Origin: Chloroflexota bacterium
Lineage (GTDB): Bacteria; Chloroflexota; Limnocylindria; QHBO01
NCBI GenBank assembly: GCA_013694645.1
Contig: JACDBZ010000255.1
Coordinates: 1 to 10,584 of the forward strand
DNA: 10,584 nucleotides
Direction: 5' to 3'
Shown: piece after piece, positions 4,987 to 10,584 of the stretch
How the letters are laid out: each line of letters opens with the position of its first letter
Position numbering within the stretch: position 1 is the first letter of the stretch
The notes under the pieces: model-generated
What the model saw: only the letters and a program-made list of their open reading frames with translations
What the model was told of the DNA's origin: nothing
Databases searched by the model: none
Translations under genes and position numbers: made by a program

Positions 4987-7900
4987 TCACGCGCCGCGCG
5001 CCGGCAATGCCTGGAGGCGACGACGCGGAAGCGGAAGACGGCCAACGGCGATGATGGATTCCACCGCTTCCCGCGGTACCGGGCGCGAGAAGTGGTAGCC
5101 CTGGCCCATTCGACAGCCGCGAGCGCGGAGCGCCAGGAGCTGTGCCTGCGTCTCGACACCCTCGGCCACCACCTCGAGGCCCATCGTGGCGGCCATCTCC
5201 AGGATCGACTGCACGACGGCTCCCTCCTGTTCCAGGGTGATCTTCGAGACGAAGCTCCGGTCGATCTTGACGATGTCGAACGGCAGGTGCCGAAGTCGAC
5301 CGAGGGACGAATGGCCGGTGCCGAAGTCGTCGAGCGCCAGGCGCACGCCGAGCTTGCGCAGCCTTCTCAGCTCGCGCAATGCGGTCAGGCTATCGTCGAT
5401 GAGGGTGCTCTCCGTGATCTCGATGACCAGTGCCGACGGATCGAGTCCGCTCTGACGCAGCGCCGCTCGCACGTCGCGGACGACCGAACCCTGCTCCAGC
5501 TGAGAGGCCGAGACATTCACCGCCACGTGCATCGGCGTTTCGTCCGGTCCGGTCCATTCGAGCGCCTGTCCGCAGGCCTGGCGCAGCACGAACTGCGTGA
5601 TCGGTGCGATCAACCCTGTCTCCTCGGCCAGCGAAATGACCTCGAGGACGGGAACGAACTGCCCATCCGAGTCGCGCCAGCGGAGCAGCGCCTCGAAGCC
5701 GACCACGGTCCCGTCGTGCAGCTCCACGATCGGCTGGTAGTGCACCTCCAGCGTGTCTTCGGCGATTGCACGTTCGAGGCCGGCCTTGAGATCGAGGCGG
5801 CGAAGTGCGGCCTCGTGCATGCGCTGCTCGTACAGCTCGTAGCGGCCCTTGCCGCGCTGCTTCGCCATGTACATCGCGAGGTCTGCATTGCGCAGCAGCT
5901 CCTCCGGTGTTGTGGCCGTCGCGCTGTCGAGCGCGATGCCGATGCTGGCGTGCACCTGGACATGCTTGTCATGGATGGTGAAGGGGTGCTCAAACGCATT
6001 GAGCAGCCGCCCCGCCACGGCCTGCGGCGCCTCGGAGGCCGCGTCCTCGAGCAGGATGGCGAACTCATCGCCGCCCAGACGTGCGGACGTGTCGGCGGGA
6101 CGCAATGTGTGCTCGAGGCGACGGCCCACTTCGATCAACAGCTCGTCGCCAGCACCGTGGCCCAGGCTGTCGTTGATCGTCTTGAAATCGTCCAGGTCCA
6201 GGAACAGGACGGCCAACGAGGCATCGAGCGAGCGGGAGGATCGGTCGAGCGCGTGCTGGACACGGTCGGCGAACAGAGCCCGGTTCGGCAGTCCGGTGAG
6301 GGAGTCGTGCAGCGCCTGGTGGCGAAGCTGGCCCTCCAGCTCCTTGCGCACAGTGATGTCGTCGATGAGCGCGTTGAACCGGATCGAGTCGCCGCTCTGC
6401 ACCGGCCAGATGGTCAGCTCGATCGGGAATTGGCGACCATCACGGTGCACCGCCTCCAGCTCCATCCGTCGTGACAGGATGCGGCCTTCTCCGCTGGCCG
6501 CATAGCGGCGCATGCCCTCGCGGTGCGCCGCGTGCTGAGCGCGCGGAATGATGAGGTCGGCGATATCAGCCCCGACCGCCTCACCGCGCGGCCAGCCGAA
6601 GGTCTCCTCTGCCTGCCGGTTCCATTCGACCACTCGCCCTTCACCGTCGATCGCGACGAAGGCGTAGCTGGCCGTTTCGATGATCATGCGCTGCTGCTCC
6701 TCGCTGGCGCGCAGCGCCTCCTCGGCCAGCTTGGCGGGGGTAATGTCCACCAGCAGTCCCTGGAGCATGGGCTGGCCATCAACGGCCTCGGTCACCGCGA
6801 CGTCGTCGAGCACCCAGATCACTGTTCCGTCGCGTCGCATCATCCGGTATTCGAATCGCTTGGCCGTGTCGAGTTCGCCGGCCACCATGTCGCCAGCGAG
6901 CGCCGCCTCGCGGTCGTCCGGATGAATGCTTCGTACCCATAGCTCCGGGTCGTCCGTCCACTCGTCGGGGGTGTAGCCGAGCATCGCCTTCACCTGGGGG
7001 CTCACGAAATGCCACCGGCCGGCTGGTCCGGCCTCGGCGATGTACACCACGCCCGGTTGGCGCTCGACGAGTGATCGGTACTTGAGCTCGGCGCCCGAGA
7101 GCTCGCGACCAAGCTCCTGCGCGCGTCGGATCGCGGCTTCACGATCGACGAGCATGACGCTCTGACGAACGGCGACGCTGACGAGCACCAGACCGATGGC
7201 GACCAGGTTGACCACGCCCACCGGCCCGGAGAGATCGCGCATGAAGTGCGCGGCAATCAGGAGCGGAGTCAGCCCGACCGCGACCAGCGGCATCGCAGAC
7301 CGCAGCCACGCGGCGAATTTGACATAGCCCGGATGGTTGTCGACAGCATCGGTCCAAGTGGCGGTCCCGAGCGAGACGACGACGACGCCAATGGCGAGCA
7401 GTCCCGGCGCGCCCGCCTCACGCAGGCCGGTCGTGGGGGGGATCATCAGGCGCACCAGGAAGCCAACACCCAGGAGCACCAGCCCCACCAGCACGACGTA
7501 CGCACCCTGAGGGCGACGTTCGGCGCGCACCGCCAGGTCGAGCAGGAGGGTCGCGCCGGTGGTCGCCAGGAAAAAGATGGCGTACACCAGGTGCACCGTG
7601 CCGGCCACGCTGCTTCCCGCCATTCCGCCGAACGCGGTGACCATGAGCGCCGCAGTCGCGAAGAAGACGATGCCTCCATCCAGGTACACGGCTAACGCCT
7701 CCCCGGAACGCAGCTGTCCACGCAGGGCGGCCGAATACGCGACGCCCGAACACACGAGCACGCCGATGAACGGGAGGTCGGAAAGCGCGGGGACCGCCTC
7801 GATCCCGATGACGCGTTCAAAGTTTCGGATCAGCTCGCCCAGGAGCCAAAGGGCCATGGCCACTGTGATCCAGCCGCGGACCGCTCGGACGCGGCCGCTC

Positions 7901-8124
7901 GTCCCCCTGACCGATCGCAGCCCGATGACGAACGCCAACGAGGCGGCGAACGTGAGCTCGATGCGGATCCAGAGATCGCTGTCGGCTGGTGGACTGACGG
8001 CCACCAGGCCAAGAAGCAACCCGAGGACCGCGAGACCCGTGACGATCAGACCGCGCGTGACAGGCGAAAGGTCGCGGAATGCGTCCGGGATGAGCTCCGA
8101 TGACCGGCCGATGCGGACACCCAC
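4987..8124 (-). CDS. Membrane-bound PAS-PAS-GGDEF-EAL cyclic-di-GMP enzyme
   Basis: A 1045-residue integral membrane signalling protein. Residues 1-325 hold about ten hydrophobic segments (near 23-43, 52-70, 84-100, 115-135, 146-165, 176-198, 208-228, 239-257, 276-293, 301-320). A short linker leads to two PAS domains (about 345-465 and 475-590), GGDEF (about 597-765) and EAL (about 780-1025). GGDEF is intact at 684-688, and the inhibitory RxxD is present as R675-P-A-D678, five residues upstream. EAL also looks intact: EALLR at 811-815, Asn870 in VNVS, Glu902 in IEITE, DDFGTG at 932-937, Lys953 in KIDRSF, EGVE at 988-991 and QGY at 1008-1010. It could therefore both synthesise and hydrolyse cyclic di-GMP; which dominates cannot be read. 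The membrane part does not match a MASE domain I can name. GTG start chosen for a GAGG (8137-8134) 9 bases upstream. Confidence 0.94.
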   Translation of the reverse strand: MGVRIGRSSELIPDAFRDLSPVTRGLIVTGLAVLGLLLGLVAVSPPADSDLWIRIELTFAASLAFVIGLRSVRGTSGRVRAVRGWITVAMALWLLGELIRNFERVIGIEAVPALSDLPFIGVLVCSGVAYSAALRGQLRSGEALAVYLDGGIVFFATAALMVTAFGGMAGSSVAGTVHLVYAIFFLATTGATLLLDLAVRAERRPQGAYVVLVGLVLLGVGFLVRLMIPPTTGLREAGAPGLLAIGVVVVSLGTATWTDAVDNHPGYVKFAAWLRSAMPLVAVGLTPLLIAAHFMRDLSGPVGVVNLVAIGLVLVSVAVRQSVMLVDREAAIRRAQELGRELSGAELKYRSLVERQPGVVYIAEAGPAGRWHFVSPQVKAMLGYTPDEWTDDPELWVRSIHPDDREAALAGDMVAGELDTAKRFEYRMMRRDGTVIWVLDDVAVTEAVDGQPMLQGLLVDITPAKLAEEALRASEEQQRMIIETASYAFVAIDGEGRVVEWNRQAEETFGWPRGEAVGADIADLIIPRAQHAAHREGMRRYAASGEGRILSRRMELEAVHRDGRQFPIELTIWPVQSGDSIRFNALIDDITVRKELEGQLRHQALHDSLTGLPNRALFADRVQHALDRSSRSLDASLAVLFLDLDDFKTINDSLGHGAGDELLIEVGRRLEHTLRPADTSARLGGDEFAILLEDAASEAPQAVAGRLLNAFEHPFTIHDKHVQVHASIGIALDSATATTPEELLRNADLAMYMAKQRGKGRYELYEQRMHEAALRRLDLKAGLERAIAEDTLEVHYQPIVELHDGTVVGFEALLRWRDSDGQFVPVLEVISLAEETGLIAPITQFVLRQACGQALEWTGPDETPMHVAVNVSASQLEQGSVVRDVRAALRQSGLDPSALVIEITESTLIDDSLTALRELRRLRKLGVRLALDDFGTGHSSLGRLRHLPFDIVKIDRSFVSKITLEQEGAVVQSILEMAATMGLEVVAEGVETQAQLLALRARGCRMGQGYHFSRPVPREAVESIIAVGRLPLPRRRLQALPARGA

Positions 8125-8133
8125 GTTCTTGTA

Positions 8134-8159
8134 CCTCGGGCGTTGGTGTCACAAGGCTA
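8134..8159 (-). promoter_or_regulatory. Candidate -10 and ribosome-binding site of the GGDEF-EAL gene
   Basis: On the minus strand TAGCCT (8159-8154) fits TANNNT and would give a leader of about 20 bases. GAGG (8137-8134) lies 9 bases before the GTG start at 8124 and supports that start. Unlike its neighbours, this gene appears to have a normal leader. No clear -35 is visible. Confidence 0.4.
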
Positions 8160-8181
8160 GGGGGCGGTCCGGCGTACGACC

Positions 8182-8209
8182 ATGACCCATTCGGGCCACT
8201 GCGTACAAT
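8182..8209 (+). promoter_or_regulatory. gatB: Candidate leaderless promoter of gatB
   Basis: TACAAT at 8204-8209 is one base from the TATAAT consensus and ends 6 bases before the ATG at 8216. ATGACC at 8182-8187 matches four of six bases of TTGACA, with a 16-base spacer. There is no Shine-Dalgarno sequence between, so the transcript probably starts at or beside the start codon. It is the best promoter match in the window and shares a 91-bp divergent spacer with the signalling gene. Confidence 0.6.
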
Positions 8210-8215
8210 CGGCCC

Positions 8216-9685
<1,470 letters not shown>

Positions 9686-9736
9686 ACCCGCTGGCACAGG
9701 ACCTGCGTGGTGCGCCCTCGCCTGCCATCCATAACT

Positions 9737-9741
9737 GAGGG
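9737..9741 (+). promoter_or_regulatory. Shine-Dalgarno sequence of the glycosyltransferase gene
   Basis: GAGGG at 9737-9741 lies 6 bases before the ATG at 9748. It is the clearest ribosome-binding site in the window and fixes the start, whose protein opens MRIAQVAPLYESVPP as expected for the family. No convincing promoter is seen in the 62 bases after gatB, so read-through from gatB is plausible. Confidence 0.6.
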
Positions 9742-9747
9742 AACCGA

Positions 9748-10584
9748 ATGCGCATTGCGCAGGTCGCGCCGCTGTATGAGAGCGTCCCCCCACACGCCTA
9801 CGGGGGGACCGAGCGGGTCGTTTCATACCTGACCGAGGAGCTCGTGCGTCAAGGTCACGACGTGACGCTCTTCGCGAGCGGGGACTCGACGACCGAGGCC
9901 ACCCTGGTGCCCTGCGCGCCGCGGTCACTACGGCTGGACGAGACGGTGATCGATCCGATCGCGCATCTCGTGTACCAGTTGGAACGTGTTGCGGCTGAGG
10001 CACATCGGTTCGACGTCATCCATTGGCACCTCGACTACTTTCACTTTCCGATGTCACGCCGCCTGGGCGTGCCGCAGGTCACCACGCTCCACGGCCGGCT
10101 CGACATCCCGGATCTGCAGCCGGTGTACGACGAATTCGGCGACATGCCGGTCGTCTCGATCTCCAACGACCAGCGCACGCCGCTGCCACAGGCGAACTGG
10201 GCCGCGACGGTGCATCACGGCATGCCACCCGACGAGCTCACTCCGAGCGCCGAACCCGGCGACTACCTCGCCTTTCTCGGGCGTATCTCGCCGGAGAAGC
10301 GTGCGGACCGTGCCATCGAGGTCGCTCGGCGGGCCAACGTGCCGTTGCGGATCGCCGCGAAGGTTGACGACGTTGATCACGATTACTTCGAGCAGGAGAT
10401 CGAGCCGCTGCTCGGTGCAGCGCACGTCGAGTTCATCGGTGAGGTCGGTCCCGAGACGAAGGGCGACTTCCTCGCGAACGCTCGCGCGCTGATCTTTCCA
10501 ATCGATTGGTCCGAGCCGTTCGGACTCGTGATGATCGAGGCCATGGCCTGTGGTACGCCGGTCATCGCCTACGGCCTGGGATCG
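9748..10584 (+). CDS. Glycosyltransferase family 4 protein, 3' end outside the window
   Basis: The first 279 residues of a GT-B fold, GT4 retaining glycosyltransferase; the frame is open at the right edge. Segments in order: MRIAQVAPLYESVPPHAYGG with the Gly-rich acceptor-side loop (19-22, GGTE); FDVIHWHLDYFHFP (88-101); VTTLHGRLDIPDL (111-123); HHGMP (156-160); the donor-site FLGRISPEKRADRAIE (176-191) with Arg179 and Lys184; and the E-x7-E motif E256-PFGLVMI-E264 in SEPFGLVMIEAMACGTPVIA. These mark a nucleotide-sugar-dependent transferase acting at the cytoplasmic side. This subtype is widespread and often found alone, and acceptor and sugar cannot be told from sequence. The missing part is probably the remaining 60 to 150 residues of the C-terminal domain. 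Confidence 0.93.
   Translation, partial: MRIAQVAPLYESVPPHAYGGTERVVSYLTEELVRQGHDVTLFASGDSTTEATLVPCAPRSLRLDETVIDPIAHLVYQLERVAAEAHRFDVIHWHLDYFHFPMSRRLGVPQVTTLHGRLDIPDLQPVYDEFGDMPVVSISNDQRTPLPQANWAATVHHGMPPDELTPSAEPGDYLAFLGRISPEKRADRAIEVARRANVPLRIAAKVDDVDHDYFEQEIEPLLGAAHVEFIGEVGPETKGDFLANARALIFPIDWSEPFGLVMIEAMACGTPVIAYGLGS

Noticed and set aside
4900..6474. 524-codon open frame on the plus strand
   Set aside because: It is antisense to the EAL and GGDEF domains, whose catalytic motifs are intact on the minus strand; its product is His/Arg/Gln-rich with no domain. Long antisense frames are usual in GC-rich genes.

Overview
The window is GC-rich bacterial chromosome (roughly two thirds G+C by eye) with short intergenic gaps and housekeeping, signalling and hypothetical genes. 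No rRNA, tRNA, CRISPR array, transposase or phage gene was seen. The protein styles (class III PPK2, a stand-alone degenerate PD-(D/E)XK-like domain, a many-membrane-segment PAS-GGDEF-EAL protein) and several apparently leaderless genes fit an uncultured Chloroflexota-like or related terrestrial Gram-positive-type lineage. That assignment is inference from style, not from a marker phylogeny.

Layout. 3-611 (+) is the 3' part of a DUF1684 protein. 612-785 holds only a doubtful 40-residue antisense ORF. 792-1355 (+) encodes a short protein resembling the N-terminal nuclease-fold domain found in front of DUF4268, but without the catalytic residues. 1356-1672 is the one sizeable gap; it carries a nested inverted repeat and three related AT-rich motifs upstream of the next gene. 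1673-4501 (+) is a rightward block: a class I/II PLP aminotransferase, a SAM-dependent methyltransferase and a class III-type polyphosphate kinase 2, the last two overlapping by 4 bp. A compact stem-loop fills the 31-bp gap before the leftward genes. 4533-4946 (-) is a small hypothetical protein and 4987-8124 (-) is a large membrane PAS-PAS-GGDEF-EAL cyclic-di-GMP enzyme. A 91-bp divergent spacer separates it from gatB (8216-9685, +). A GT4 glycosyltransferase starts at 9748 (+) and runs off the right edge.

How it works together. The methyltransferase/PPK2 pair is almost certainly co-transcribed; the aminotransferase directly upstream may read into it, but the methyltransferase also appears to have its own promoter. 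PPK2 would link polyphosphate to nucleotide pools, and the GGDEF-EAL protein would make or degrade cyclic di-GMP in response to membrane and PAS inputs. No direct link between them is shown. The most striking cross-gene signal is that four genes (starts at 1673, 2919, 4946 and 8216) have no Shine-Dalgarno sequence but carry a TANNNT -10-like hexamer ending 6 to 8 bases before the start codon, as expected for leaderless mRNAs. I did not find a clearly new multi-gene system; the best candidates for novelty are the inactivated nuclease-fold protein and the structured 1356-1672 spacer.
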